Shown here one piece after another: positions 44,173-59,100 of a stretch of 64,000 nucleotides of DNA. How positions within the stretch are numbered: the first letter of the stretch is position 1; each line of letters starts with the position of its first letter. The stretch spans positions 5,437,877-5,501,876 of the forward strand of contig NC_085092.1 in the NCBI RefSeq assembly GCF_963422355.1, given 5' to 3'. This stretch comes from Corticium candelabrum. Its lineage: Eukaryota > Porifera > Homoscleromorpha > Homosclerophorida > Plakinidae. Both the position numbers and the translations under genes were made by a program. The notes beneath the pieces are model-generated. The model was not told the origin of the DNA. It was given only the letters and a program-made list of their open reading frames with translations, and did no database searches.

Positions 44173-47100
44173 CGCGTTTGGGGGCCACGTCTCTTGTCCG
44201 TTTGCAACCGAAATCGGCACGCACACTCGGCACGCACAGAGGAAGGTTTGCGTAAAAAAATTTAAAAAATAATGCAGCGGGTCCCCTCTCGAGGGATCGA
44301 CCCCCGCGTAAAATTTCTCGATGACGCAAACGCTACACATTCCCGTTCATTCGAACACACGACCACACCACTCCCGTGTAGACCGTATGCATCGTCGTCC
44401 TTCGCAAAGCTTCGAGCGATCGAATATCTCTTGCCGACGAGACTTACTCTTCTATCGCTTTCGTTTCTCACCAAATTCTGATTGCATTTGCACCGAATCC
44501 AACCTACACGTTTTCTGCAGCAGGCGCTACACGGGGAGTGTGTCGATTTCTATCGAAACAAGCGCGAAGAGCAAGATTCGAATTCATTCAGAATATCCGG
44601 GACCTCGCAACAAAGATTGCACGTGACGTGTCCACAGACCTATCTTTACACTACAGTATCTTGCCCGTACGAAGGACGGGCCATGTATACTAGTACTCAC
44701 TATAATTGTTTTCCAATGTGCTTGACATGAAAAAATAATAAAAAAACAACAGCAACCATAGCAGTGTCAATTTCAAAGACCAAAAGCAAGCAGAACATTT
44801 GAATGCTCAAAAGAGATATCCCATAAAGAACAAGATAAATTGCTACTCATAACTTATATACATCGTTACTCGCAATTTAACAGCATCTCTCAATGTCTCA
44901 AAATCAGGCAAGTGGCCTGGACAAACAGATCACATTGTATACCTACACATCAAATCAGCAGATGATAAGGAAGAGATAGTTATATACACAACTATTCTTA
45001 GCTAAATCATAGCAAAATCCTATGGCGCGGGTAATAAATAAGTTTCATTTTTTATTTGGCCAAGTGTTATGCCGTTGCCTAGCAGGTCGGTAGGTCAAAC
45101 GTCACATGACCAACCGGGCTACGTTACCCTAATGTTTCACGTGTTATGTAACAATGACACAAACTAGATCTCACACAGCAAACTACTCACTTGTCTGTGG
45201 CTCGTCTTGTTGTCTTGCGTCACATTCAATTGCATCATCTGTAACATCACATCAGCAATATAATAACCATCAATGATCACAAAATAATCACACTTACCAG
45301 AGACTTTCCTTGCGTCATTAAACCAGAGATCCAAGGTAGGAAACTGATTTCGTAGCACACGCTCATTCTTCCGGTTTATCAAACTTCTTTGTTGTGGATA
45401 TTCATCAATGCACACCAGACAATCGTCATCTATTAAATCAGCTACTTCGGCTTTGGTTGGTGGAGGTTTAACACAAACAGTAAATTTGATGCCATCCAAT
45501 CCTCTTTTCTTGACCTCATTTAGCTGACGAATAAGAAACTGACGAGTAATGCTACATTGTTGTATCAGCTCATTCATACAAATTTCATCATCTGGAAAGT
45601 AGACAGTAGCAATAATGTAACGCAGTTTATGATAAACCAGTTCCAGATCGAGTTCAAGATCATCATTCACGTGGAAGACAGCATATCTTCTTTTCAGCAT
45701 GGGACGAGGATGGGCATATTCACTGGCACAACGAGACACCAGGCGAAAGTAGATCGGCTCGGGAGTCGCATCAAATCCCTCGGGACGAAAGATGAGAGAT
45801 GGAGGAAACCGAGTAGAACCGACATTCTGTTGCCATACCATCTGCCTCTCATATATTTGTGCCAACAAGCAGGGAATGAAAAATGACTGCCCAACTGCCA
45901 AGACAGACTTCGGCATCTCGGGTGACGTATTCATGGGACAGATGATGTCGAATAGGTGCATCACTTGAAGGATGGCCACAAACTGATTCTCGTTGACCCC
46001 TTCTTTCTCTAGCAAATACTGAGCCAAACGCCAAGACATCAATCCTTTGTTCTCCACTTTGTTGATATCCTCCCATAAATGTGGAGGAATGTTTTTCTTA
46101 TCAAAGACGGTCACAAACACAGTGAGGACATTGACCAGCCATTGTAGATCAGTGAAAACCTTTCTTTCTAACTCACTTACATTCGAATAGAATGCAATCG
46201 TGCTCAAACTCGACAAATATTTCAGTGCCGATCGACATTCTCCAACTGTTAAAATATCACAGAATTTTCGAGCCAACTCGCACACTTCATCGATGTCGAG
46301 TATTTTGCCTTCATTGCCTGCTAGTTGATGAGACACCCTGCCCAACAATTTATCAAGAACTGCCCACGGCAAAGGAATAGCCTGTCGTTGACTCCACAGT
46401 GACCGTACCATTGCTACAAATATCTCCTTCACCTTCATCACCACCGGATCAGGATTCTTGGTGCCAGAACGTGTGTTGTCAACACGAAAAGTCAGTTTAT
46501 TCGGATTTTTCTCTGCCAACACCACGTGCTCACCAAACTTGTTCTTCTGCACCACATCTTGCAGTATTTCTTCTTGTTCCTCTAAAAATTTTGGATCCAT
46601 GTTCTTTGTTTCGTCTTCTCGAGTGGACACTGCAAATGTGACTGGTGCTCGCTTGACATAGTCCTGACCGAGAAAAGGACCCTCACTCACTGATGGATGA
46701 GCCATCTTGATGCAATTCATGTGGTAAGCCAACAGCTCACGTCTCGTCTTAGGACCAAACCGTTCCATCACCAACTGTTCGCTTCCTTGTTCTGGTCGAA
46801 ACAAACATTGAGGTATGGGATCTGCAAGACTCTTTGTTCCATCCATCACTATCATGTAAGCGGTTGCACTGTAGTCACTGCTGTCTGCCATCAGTGCTGC
46901 GTGCGTCATCAGAAACCGCTCTTGACCGCCGCGATCACACAATGTGATCAACATCATCATTTTACTTTGCTCTAATTCAGCCTTGTCACGACGCAGTAGA
47001 TCTGCAAATGCTGCTTGCTCCTCAGTTAGTTCTGTGGAGAACAGAAAATCGTGTAGCGACTTCTTCAATACTGTGATGCTGCCTTCCCGTCCGGTTGTCT

Positions 47101-50100
47101 GTCTCTCTGTTGCTAAAGCTACAGTGTTGCTAATACTTGCCGAATGTTGTTCGGCTGGTTGACTTGTCTGCTCGATGACAGAATCTCCCTCGTCGTCTCG
47201 TGTTACTTCTTCTCTAGTGTCTGCTGCCCCTTCTCGGTGCTTTTCAACATACTCATGATAGCCTCTGACCAAAACTTGATCAATGATCTGTTCTTTGTCT
47301 TCTGGTTTCAGTTCCTTCCAGTCCGTGTTCGAACCGCCTCCAATTCTCATCACTTTCACGTGTGCTCCTCTCGTGCTTTCCCTCTTATCAATAAATGGCT
47401 CGTCCAAATAAGAATCTCCAAGAGAAGACTTGCCGGCATCTTCTTCACCAAACATATCGATGTTTCCTCGTAGTATTTGTAACTCTCCCTTTTTCAAAGC
47501 ATTTTTGTAATCAGATTTCACAGATGGACCCAGACGATCAATAGCACCTACGAAAAAGTGATGACAACAGCTAATTACAATAGTAAATGCACAACAGCCA
47601 TAACATACACACATGCATCAATTAGATTTCAATAGATAACTAAAAGCCACCTAGTATCACTAAAATATGCAACTATACAGTTGAATGTGATTTGAAGAAA
47701 TGCACACAAATCATTGAAATAGTGTGCCAGCATTCCATAGCTACCTGGAAATTCCAAAGAGAGCCCCAGGGCAGCAATACTAAATATGGGATTTTTATGA
47801 AAGAATATCTGTTCTCAAATAAGCGTCCGGGTGGTTCGTAGGAAACTCTGCAAATTGGCAGATTGACTTGAGTACTACAGAGTAGGCAAGTGTGAGGCGC
47901 ATCTTGCAATGTCCTGCATATATACTTAGTCTTTATAAAGTTAAAGGAGCACTGTCCAGATTTATGCGCATGCTTGCTGCCACACCCAAGCCTTGCACTT
48001 GCTGGGTTACATCACTCTGTTCGCACAGTTTAGATTAGCTAACATGCTTTCCTAGCTTCACTTGAAAGATGAATCAAGTTTAGTTTTTGTTTAAACAGAC
48101 TAGGTAAGCTGTAAGTCTACATTTGCATCTGTCTTTTCATGTCAATCAGCCTTCTGAGAGTATCTTCACTTATTAGATGCACTTCTTGTTTTTTTAATGG
48201 CACGCAATGTTGTCCACATACTTTTCTTGCACCCTCATGGCTTGCCATATCTTGCAAGGTTTCCTACAACTTACTTACTCAAACATCTAGGTCATGTGAC
48301 TTGGCACAAAACACTCGGTATCAGGGCAAACGAGACTCAATCGTCTTCATTATAGCCTACCTAATATACACTTCGCATATTCTTGCTTTACAGCTGCCTA
48401 ACATAAACTTTTACTAAAACTTTCTATATTTACTAAACTTGAAAAATGATCTATTTTCAAGTGACTGTGACATTCTGGAGTACGAGGGCAATCAGCACAG
48501 TGCTCCTTTACGAGTGCGACCAGACAGTACGGCCCTCCTAAGCTTCTTGTTAGATATTTATTTAGAGGTTCCTTTGTTAATCGAATTATCCACAGTGTAA
48601 GACCGCTGTCTGGTTGCCAAAACTGTATTTGCACTATAGTATGGTAACGCATGTTACTAATACAGCCTCAGAATATTGACCAACTTTGGGCACCGACGTT
48701 GAATCGCACACCACAATCTTGATTCTCATTAGCGGCCCATGGGCTGTTAATAAGTACAATTTTCAAAAAAATTGCCCAGTGGGCAGTCTTTAGGCTGGCC
48801 GCTGTTTTGGAAATTCCCGTTACCCAGTTCCTGCAAGTGATGAGATGAGGAGTAACTCCTGATACTCCCTCGTAACTGCTCAACCATATCAAGCTTTACT
48901 CACTCACCGAAACAGCATCAACTCAAATTATAACGTCACAACAGACAAAACTACCGTATAAGATGAAATATTGGCAGCAAAGTTATGTTGACAGATTTTT
49001 CAGCGACCGCCAATATAAAATCCGCCATTAATTTGGCCACCCAGATATGTTGACGTCATCGCCCACATGGACCAGGCATCATATCGAGTGGTACGTCACG
49101 CTGATGAGTCCCTGCTTGCCGTCTGTTGTGCATATGAATGAGGCCATGAGGCTATGGATGAAGCTGGACTGTCACGTTCACGTGGGTCACGTTCTTTGCA
49201 CTAACACCGCAGTTTTTCATCACTATGCAGTAGTTGGAGACCAGTAAGTTAGGGAAATGTGAGCCACAAACACAGCTGTAAATCACAAACTCCATGACCA
49301 CTTATCGTAAGACGTACATCAGTTACCAAATAACAATGTCGACCGCCAAAATAAAATTTGCCAATATGCTTTGTCCGTCAATTTCTTAGCAAACCGCCAA
49401 TATAAATTCCTGCCAATGTTTCATCTTATATGGTATTGTAAACAATGATCACATGCAGTATGACTTTCTGTACAAAGAAAAGCCAATACAACATTCATAT
49501 ATTAATTTAGGTATCACATAAATAAATCAATAAAAAAAATAAACAAATTTCTGCTGGTCAGTTGGATCGATCTGTTGTGAGTTGCAAATATGATAAAAAT
49601 AAATACTGACAATCTACTAGAAGAATATTAGGTGAGATGAACTTGTCTGATAATGAAAATAATCACCTCTTCTAACATTGGTATGCTGTTACTTCAAAGG
49701 ATAGGAAAAATCATCATTATACATGACAAAAGGTGTTTACATATACAGTATTGTCTATTGTGTGACATCGTCATAATGCACACGATTGTCTCACTTACTG
49801 GGAAGTTGAACATCAATGTTTGTACTTTCTACAACATCTGGTAATGGATTTACAGCTGCTGCAGCACTCTAACATCACACATAAACAAGTTATAGTTAAT
49901 ACACAAAATGTACACTACACAACAATCAGATCACACTTTATCGATACATTCCTTCAGATGGGAAATGATAGCAGAACGAGTTTCTTTGCGACTTCCCCGA
50001 TCTGACTGCAACTCTTCTTCTCCTACTTGAATTGCAGTTTGGCCATCCTGTCCAATAAAAGCACAGTGTTTGTTATTGGAGCAACAAATGCCAACACCTT

Positions 50101-53100
50101 ATACCTTACTAGTATGTATATATACATACATGTTCATTAAACAACATAAATTATTTACAAATTTAATGCTAACACACAGTTACTGTAATCCAGCGTTCTT
50201 TATCTGTTGTTCACACAGTAACAAACAAACTAGTTGTATTACTAATCACACATTCACTAAATCAATGCTCACCACTGTGTCACTCATCATTTCCAACAAC
50301 CACACATCCACATCCTATGCAGTCATGTGACTGACCCATAAAAATAATTTAATTACTCTAAATGTAAATCAACATTATGATCAGCACTTCAAACAAAATC
50401 ATTATCAGTGTATGCTTTCAATAAATATTCTCCCATTTCCATGCAGTAAACATGAGAAAATAACAACACCATCACCTAACCACTAGAAATTGACAATATA
50501 GACTTTCTCAGCACTTGCTGGTTGCAAAAACAGACAAATGAACAATTTGCCTGCTAAATGGTTGAAAGTAATGAAAACGATTTGATTGCAAATCCACTAT
50601 TTGATTTATCTGTTGGCTTTAAAATGCACTACAATGTGCAAATGAAAAAACCTAATTCATTAAAATCATCACAACTCAACTGTCCATGTTTGTTGCTTTA
50701 GCAGTTGAGATAAAATGTCACATGACATTCATGTATTATCATCATAGTCTTCATTTCTTGTTCTCATCACTGACCCATAAACATTTAACCATACAATAAC
50801 AGGGTTCAACACAGAGTCGGCCAAGCCAGCAAACTGCCGGCTGACACTGTTCTTTGCCGGTTGGCAGGGCACAAGAAAGTGAAAATGCAGCTGGAATTTG
50901 AGACAGTGAGGTTTGAGTCTGATCTTATCCGTCGATTCCAGTCAGATGGACAATATCTACAAATGTCAGCGTAAGACAGAATAACCTGGCTCTTATTGCT
51001 CACAGTTTAACACTCCAGAGCTTCCATCTAATTCCTCCCCAAAAGTGGGTTAGGTAAGAACAAGCTTTCTCGAGAATTTACCAATTATTAATTATCAGTT
51101 AGCTACACATGGAGATTGGTCAGCGAGATGTCTTTCTATCCTCAGCTGTGTATTAGTTAATACTGTTCTTTAATCAGTCAAGTGGAACCTAATCTGGAAT
51201 GCACACAAAAACCGCCAAGGCCATGAGCTCTAACATGATGTGTCTAGACGTGTTCCTAGGGCCTTGTCACAAGCTATTCAGGATATCCTGATTGAGGAGT
51301 TGGACTACACTGAATACATTGATAAAAGTGGACACGCCACTGGACAATCAGTTGTTTTGCGAGCTGACCAAAAATTCCTGGGAAGAACACTGAATACTAA
51401 CTGCTCACATCTGCCATCTCTTATTATCTTACATTACAGCTCAAAGAACAACTAAAACATATTAGCACAAAATACTTCAAACCAAATACAACAAGTGTCT
51501 ACATACATTGTCCTTAGCTGACACATCAACTCCAAATGATGTCAACAGCTTGACAACTGATAAATGGTCATTCGTAAGACCAGGATATGAACAGATCAGA
51601 TGTAATGCTGTTGATCCATTCTAAACAATAAACAATTTACATGAGATACAAAAGCAGTCAAAACCAAAAATTTACAATGATACTAAAATGGCATGCAGTC
51701 ATACTGCTCCAACACACAGACTATTATCAAACAGCAGCAACTGCTTGCTGTCATATACAACAGACATGCAAACAGATACAACAGACAAATTGCTTTAGAA
51801 CCAATTAACATTTGAACAATAAACAAACTTCTGAATAAGTCAATTCAAAAACATTGTTGTTGCTATAAATAAAAAGAAATGATAAATGAGTCGGTATTCA
51901 GAAAGTCAGTTTGCTGGTTTCAACAACTCACTAGGATCAACACCAGATGAAAAATACTTTGTTTACTCAACAATTTTACAATTAACAGAAATCCAGTGTG
52001 TGCATGAGTGGCTTGATCAGTGCAGTTTATGTAAAAAAGATTGTATCACTAATTGAGTTCTAAATTCATTAATTAAAAAGTCTTATCAGTCAGGGTTCAA
52101 AAAATCCGGTCGCCGAGACGCCATATGGCGACCACTTCTAGGTGGTTGGCGAATAAACAAGTGGTGTGGTCGCCAATTTGGCGATTAGAAATATTTGGTA
52201 GTTTTAGTCTATTGTGGCAGTGGCTCTTGGATGCAAACCACTTTCTAAGTCTACCATTTAGTGGCACACTGCAAAGTAAGCCGTCTACTTAGCACCTTCG
52301 TACATATCACGTAGCAACGTATCACCTAGCAATCTATTGCAAGTTGTTGCTATTCTCTGGTTGATCAACATTTTTATAGACTTTACTGCCTGTACCAATT
52401 TCATTGGTCTCTGCTGTCAGCTCCAGACAAACCCAACTAAAGACATGCAGGCGTGTTTAATTTTTCAAATAATTGCGGTGTTATAGGCTACACCAGCAAA
52501 TCCAAGTCAACCATTCTATCATTGATGAGACACCATTGCGCAGCAGCTTCTCCCAAATGAAACACGAAATCTGCAGTCAACCGTAGTTGAAAGTGACAGC
52601 AACTGCCTATTTAAATCCTATTCTATGCTGTTCAAAGGAAACGAAGACTCTGACCATCTTGAATCGAGACAAATGAAAACTGTTACGTAGATCTTTGCAA
52701 ACGGCAGGCGTCAGAAGTGGCAAAACAAACAGCTTTTCCACATCAACCTGCATAAGTGTCTTTCTATCAGAAGAACTACAACGTACGTCCACGAGCTCGT
52801 ACGTCTCCTAGTGCTACTAAGAAAGTCCGTTCAGACAAAAGTTTCTGCATGTCCAGTTCTGAAATCTAGATGTTGAATGATGCCACACACTATTGAAGTA
52901 CTACAATAACAAAAGTTTATCACTTGTGTTCCAGAGATTAGCACAGCTAGCCATAGGACAGGTGGGGTTACATGCAGTAGCCGGATGCACTGTTCTCAAC
53001 AACAACAGTGGCACTGAGTCATAAGAGAAGAAACACTCTTATCTACTCAACCAAAGAATGCTCATGTCTTATTGGATGCATTGCCAGGATGTCGATGTAA

Positions 53101-56100
53101 TGACAAACCACATTTTTGTTTGGTTGTAGCAATACAATTAGTTGAAAGTTAGGATAAAATATGAATACTCATAGTATTACATAGAAAGAATCTCAAGCAT
53201 AATACTGTAAATTGATGTGTTTACTTGCTATCTACAATGTTCATCCAACGTTATTGCAAATTCCTAGTTAGGTCTTAATTTAATGTCAAACATGATAATC
53301 TGGGAAAGGGTCTCAACAGTGATATTAATGACTTGTTTACTTCTGGAATCTCTGAACTAGAAACTAGGGAAAGTTTGGCAATCAACCATTCCTTTACGTG
53401 GCCAAAGTGGCAACCAGATTCAAACACATTTTTCGAACCTTGCTTATCTATATTCATGTTCTGGAATCCTATCGCTTTGTTTGTGTCAGTTCTACATAAC
53501 AGACTGCAGTTCATGTAAATTAGAATTCATCTATTCCAAACATTAGAGATGGGCATGGATCTATTGCAGCTGCTACTAGTACTGTGTCGGTACAAGTTTC
53601 AACTCTGTCAAGTCTGTCAACCTAAATTGGCTTGTCTGAAATCAGGATTAAACATGTCTTATAGAGTGATGTCGAGATCAATGCAGTGATTAGTTGTATT
53701 TTACACGGGAGGTGGCAAGGGAATGAAAGAACAAGAAAAATAAGCAATCTGGGCACTGTTGCGCTAGTTCAGGAAAGGAGGTTCATTCTTCACTCAATTC
53801 CAACCACTCAAACCAAAACCCCTGGTCTGACAAAGACGGTTAATCAGTGATGAGAATGCTAATACAAACCCAGTAAAACAATGTTATTGCAACTGTAAAT
53901 GTAAGAGTTAATAATTAATGAGCTAAGTGAATGTATTTATAGCTTGTGAGATGGTAGGGTGCAAGCTCTTTTAATCAGAGTTGTACATCAGTCAACTTGC
54001 TTCAGAGCTTGCTTGCAGTCAGATGTGCCCACTGGTTATTAGAGAACTTAGAGCAAGGGTTTAGAATAGGTTGTAAGGACGACACGCTACATTACTCAGC
54101 AAGTAACCTTCAATCGGCACTTCAGCATCCAGACGCGGTCTCGGCAGCATTGGCAGCAGAGTGTGACAAAGGCTTTCTCTCCGGGCCACACGACCATACC
54201 CCACTAGCTAATTTCGTTTCATCTGGCTTGGGTGTGGTGCCCAAGAAGGACGGGTCTTGGCGACTTATCTGTCATCTGTCAGCACCCATGGGCAAAAGTG
54301 TGAACGATGCAATCGACAAATCCGGTGCTACCATTAAATACCCATCAGTGGACATGGCCATTGCTATGATTGAGACGTTTCAATCATCCCCGTACATGAT
54401 CAAAGTTGACTTCAAGAACGCGTTTCGTCATTGTCATGTCCATCCAGACGATTGGCATCTGTTGGGTTGCGCGTGGCAAGGCAGCTATTACTACCACAGG
54501 AGGTTGCCAGGTTTGTGGTCGTCCCCATGCTAGTTTAAACAAATGGCAGACGCAGTAGAGTGGATTCTGCGTGTCAAGTTCGGTATCCGACACGTCATTC
54601 ATTACCTGGATGATTTTCTGATATTAGCTTCCACGAGAGAGAAGGGCCAAAATATTTTAGACACCACCCTGGCGACGCTCCAGCGTCTGGGTATAGAGTG
54701 GGCACCCGAGAAGGTGGAAGGACCGGCAAAAATTTTGACTTTTTTAGGTATAGAGATTGACTCACACAATAAGGTAATACACCTTCCGCAGTCCAAACGG
54801 GAAGATCTCGAAGCCGAGCTGCAGCAGTGGTACTTAAGTAAGAAGTGCACAAAATGCCAGTTACTTTCGCTGATCGGCAAGCTCTCGTTTGCTGGCAAGG
54901 TCCTACCGGCAGGGCAAATATTTATTAGAAGCTTAATCGATTTAGCAACAACTGCGAAAACACTTAGTCATTGGGTAAATTTGTCACAGGACACTCGCGC
55001 AGACATCGAGTGGTGGCAACACGTCCTTCCGTCGTGGCCAGGGAAGTCGTACTTCCTTACTACTTCGTGGCAGCTGTCTCCAGAGATGCAGCTGTTTACT
55101 GACACGGCAGGGTCACATGGTTTTGGGCCTGCTGGAACGAACGGTGGCTGTGCGGGCGCTGGCTGGAGCAACACCAGCAGAAGTCGTTTTCAATCGCGTG
55201 GAAAGAGCTGTACGCTATTGTTATCGTGGCAGCTACCTGGGGGTCTAAATGGACCGGAAAACGTTTGCTTTTCCACTGTGACAACCATGCGGTAGTTGAT
55301 ATTTGGTGGAAAAAGACCACTAAAGACAAACACCTCATGCAGCTCGTACGTTCGCTGTACTTTATAGCAGCTAGAGGAAACTTTACTGTCTCAGTCTCGC
55401 ATATTCATGGCTTGAATAATACATTGGCTGATGCATTGTCTCGCGGAGAGGTGGAGAAGTTCAAGGTCCTAGCTCCACTGGCAGATCAAGAACCAACACC
55501 GCTACCACCCAATTGGGAATCGCTCTAGACCACGACATTTGGCAGTTTCAACGTGCAGCAATAGCCCCGTCAATGCAGGCGGCCTACACTACGGTATGAG
55601 ACAATTTAACAACTTTTGCCAACAGATGGGAATATCTCCCATGCCGGCTTCAGAGACCACACTTTCAAGATTCGCAGCATTCAGCGCAAGGGCAGTTGGA
55701 GCGGAGACTATCAGGGTGTATTTATCGGCAGCGCGTCACTTTCACATCCAGGCAGGGTACATCGACCTGCTCCAAACGACACCTTGTGTGCAGTTGATTC
55801 TCCGCGGCATACGGAGATCACAAAAGACTTCCCACAATAAACCACTTCGACGCCCGATCACGTTGCCAGTTCTTAGGAGTTTGAAGACGTCCCTGCGCCT
55901 ATGGCCTCAGCTGTGCCGGAGAGAGAAGCTAATGTATTGGGCAGCATTCACAACAGCTTTTTTCGGTTTCATGCAGGTCTCAGAATTTACAGCAGCAAGC
56001 GACACGTCCTTCAACGAGCGGACACTACGTGGAAAAGACGTTCAGTTTAAGGAGGACATGGTAGTGCTCCACTTACGAATGTCCAAGTCAGACCCTTTTC

Positions 56101-59100
56101 ATCACGGCTGCAATGTAGTACTGGCTCCCACAGGAGATCCCGTGTGCCCTCTACGTGCTCTCAAACAAAATTTGGCAGTAAGGTGGATGGACGTTGGCTT
56201 ACTGCTCTTCTGCTTCCAGTCAGAAGCATTTCTGTCAAGAGACAGACTTTCTTTTCAACTGCGATCTTTACTGGATAACGTGGGCATGGACTTGAGCTCA
56301 TACACCTCCCACAGTTTTCGAATTAGAGCAGCTTCTAGTGCAGCATCAGCTGGATTACAGAGCATTTGATCCAAAGGATGGGCGGTTAGACATCTGAGTG
56401 CTTCAAGACGTATGTGAGATCGAATATTCAAGTGTTGCGGTCTGCGGTGTGTCACATGAGTGAGCGGAAATAGTAGATAGAAATAAATCGGCAGTTGTTT
56501 TGTGTTGTATTTGGTTCATGTCTCTATCTTGCGTGGTGCCGCGACGAGCCAACGCATGCTGACACTTGCTTGGGAGGGCGCTTGCGGGGCAGCCCCACTG
56601 GAGCCACAGAGCAAGCGGCAGTCCGTCAGGGTATGGGTATACGATTGACAACCAGTGGTATTTCTGGCAACAAGGTTATTGTTAGGTATGATGGCAGCTG
56701 TCAGGCGGCAGAGGATCCTTCGTGCTGTCAGGCGACAGTGGCAGGCTGCGGTCCTGCGTGCCCAGCATTGGGTGGCGCTAAGCATAGATCAGCCTCGATA
56801 ACCGGAAGCTGTCCCCCAAATTAAGCCCACTGGTGCGTCGCAACACGTCGAGAAGAAGAATTAATTGCAATTAAGGCAACGTCTTTGCATATATTTCAGT
56901 CTTTTCAGTCTTTGTCGCTTCAGACAAGTGGCCAAAAGTCAAGAGATTGCCGCAAAGAAATGCATAATATGAAATGCAGGAGGCCTTCAGTTTCCACTAT
57001 AGCACGACCAATAATGAAGCTTCAAGTGCAGTTTCTGTTCAGCTGTGTTTGTCGCATCTTGGTTTAGAATTGCTGCATCAAATTCTGCACTTGTATGAAG
57101 ACAGAGACTTTCTAAGTGTTTGCAGACTGCTTGCCGTACAATACACGTGTTTGATCGAAGGACACGTGTTTGCAATCGCCATGCATTACATGAACTGCAT
57201 GCTTCTCAAATCATTGTAAGTAGATAGTTAGAGCTAATGACTGTGAGACTATGCTAAAGTAATAACAAAGCAAGTCTTCACGCCTAATTCCGAACTCAAA
57301 TAAAATAGCAAAGACCCAATAACCACTCTCTCTCTCTCCCAGCCTTCTCACGTGCTCTCCCGCCACATCACATGCAAAAAAGCACTGCACACCATGGAGA
57401 ACCAAATCTGCAGTGCAATCATGTTACACACACACTTCCTACCATCACAGGCCCTTGCCAATCCTCCCAAGTACAAACAACAGTTCGAATGTCATCACAA
57501 AATATGTTACATACAAACAAACTTACATTAGTTGTTGCTGCTTTGTTGCACTTTGATTCGATGAGACGTTGTACTACAGGTAAACAACCATAACCACATG
57601 CCGTGAGAAATGGTGTGTGGCCAACCTAAACAATTTGAAACAATAACTACAAGTCAGCAAAAGTAATGTTAACAGTAAAACCATTTCATGATCTTCAATG
57701 TTGAGACCAATACTCAACAGATAATCAACAACCTCAGCATTACCAGCAACGTGTAGAGCTGTCCATCCATACTGCAGTTGACAGACAATGTTAGAAAAAC
57801 ATTTATCAGTACAATACTAACTGCACTGCATAAAACACACATACACAACAGACACAATTCAGAGCTAGAAAAATATATCATCAATCAATAGTCTCGGGTA
57901 TAGCCAAACCCTCTCCCCTCAGGTCAAAGTTCCAGGCAAGGAAGGGTCTGGTGAAGTGTCGGTGTATTGTTGTTTCATAGATAATGTGTGATTTAAATAC
58001 CGAATTTGGTTTGTTAGACGTTCACTAAAGACCATATCAGTATGCACACATCATCTTGTTTTGGTGACATCAGTTGCAGGATCTTCCAAATATATCTGCC
58101 ACTCTAGACTGTCTGTGGTCACTTTGGACACCAAAAAGCATCCAGTACTGTACATACATATATAGGAGTACATACATATCCAGTCAAGTCACTGCTATGT
58201 GACCCCCTTTCCACTGATGACTCTCCACTGTCACACAAGACATAACAGTCCCTAAACTGTTTTGTAGAAGAAGAATCTACGCATTGATTCACAGATCTGC
58301 AAAGCACTCTTATTATCTTGGGACTTATGATCTCCACACACTTGACAATCAAAGCTGGACATACTGCACAATGTGTCTACACTGTATAAGCAATAGCAAC
58401 CTTTCTGGAGTGCAGCTAGTACAGATTTAGGACAACGTCTGACACAGTGTGGACAGCTTCTTCGTATAAAATGAAATCAGGCCACATAGGTGTTGCTTAC
58501 ATATTTAAAAACAACTCAAGAGGCATCAATGTGTGGTTAACAGTGTCACTTCCATTGACAAGGGACTGTGCTTTGTAATGGATGTTTTGCTTTCATTATC
58601 TATCATGCCAAACATTTCACCAGGACACCATCTCAACTTGCATGCTTGGATATGCAAAAACGTGGACGTTGCATGCACAGTTTTATGAATGAAAACTAAA
58701 GTCTATCACAAAAGTTTAACTGAAAGCGCAAGACTAATCATTGAACATTGTTTCTCCATTTGATGTTTCAATCATGAGCATCAAACTGCATGCACATAAT
58801 TCATTGTATCTATACACAATGTCCTTCCAGTTGACACGCCTTTTCTTCAAATTATTTTTACTCAACTCCATCAACAAAGTGACAATTACCCCAACCTCAA
58901 AACTACACCAATACCCATACACCACAAAACAGTCTATCTTAATCAACACAGTGTCGCTAATGTAACACTCATTTACGTCATTTCTCAATTGGCAAAATCA
59001 AATCACAAATACTGTCACATACAAATACACTCACATGGTTTGTTGCTTGTTTGTTGCAACCAGCAGCAACCAATCTCTTCATAATAGACACATGACCACC

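Larger units (their letters stand above)
53997..56455 (+). mobile_element. DIRS-like tyrosine-recombinase retrotransposon, inactive, antisense in the ROCO intron
   Basis: The order RT, RNase H, tyrosine recombinase on the plus strand, with no LTRs or integrase, is diagnostic of the DIRS order. Gag is not seen, nor is a methyltransferase. Terminal repeats were not identified. The region 56480-56870 after the recombinase is GC-richer and may be the element's 3' end. Confidence 0.8.

Noticed and set aside
50801..52200. hAT-like element bounded by two CAGGGTTCAA motifs
   Set aside because: The motifs are in direct, not inverted, orientation and no matching opposite end was found.
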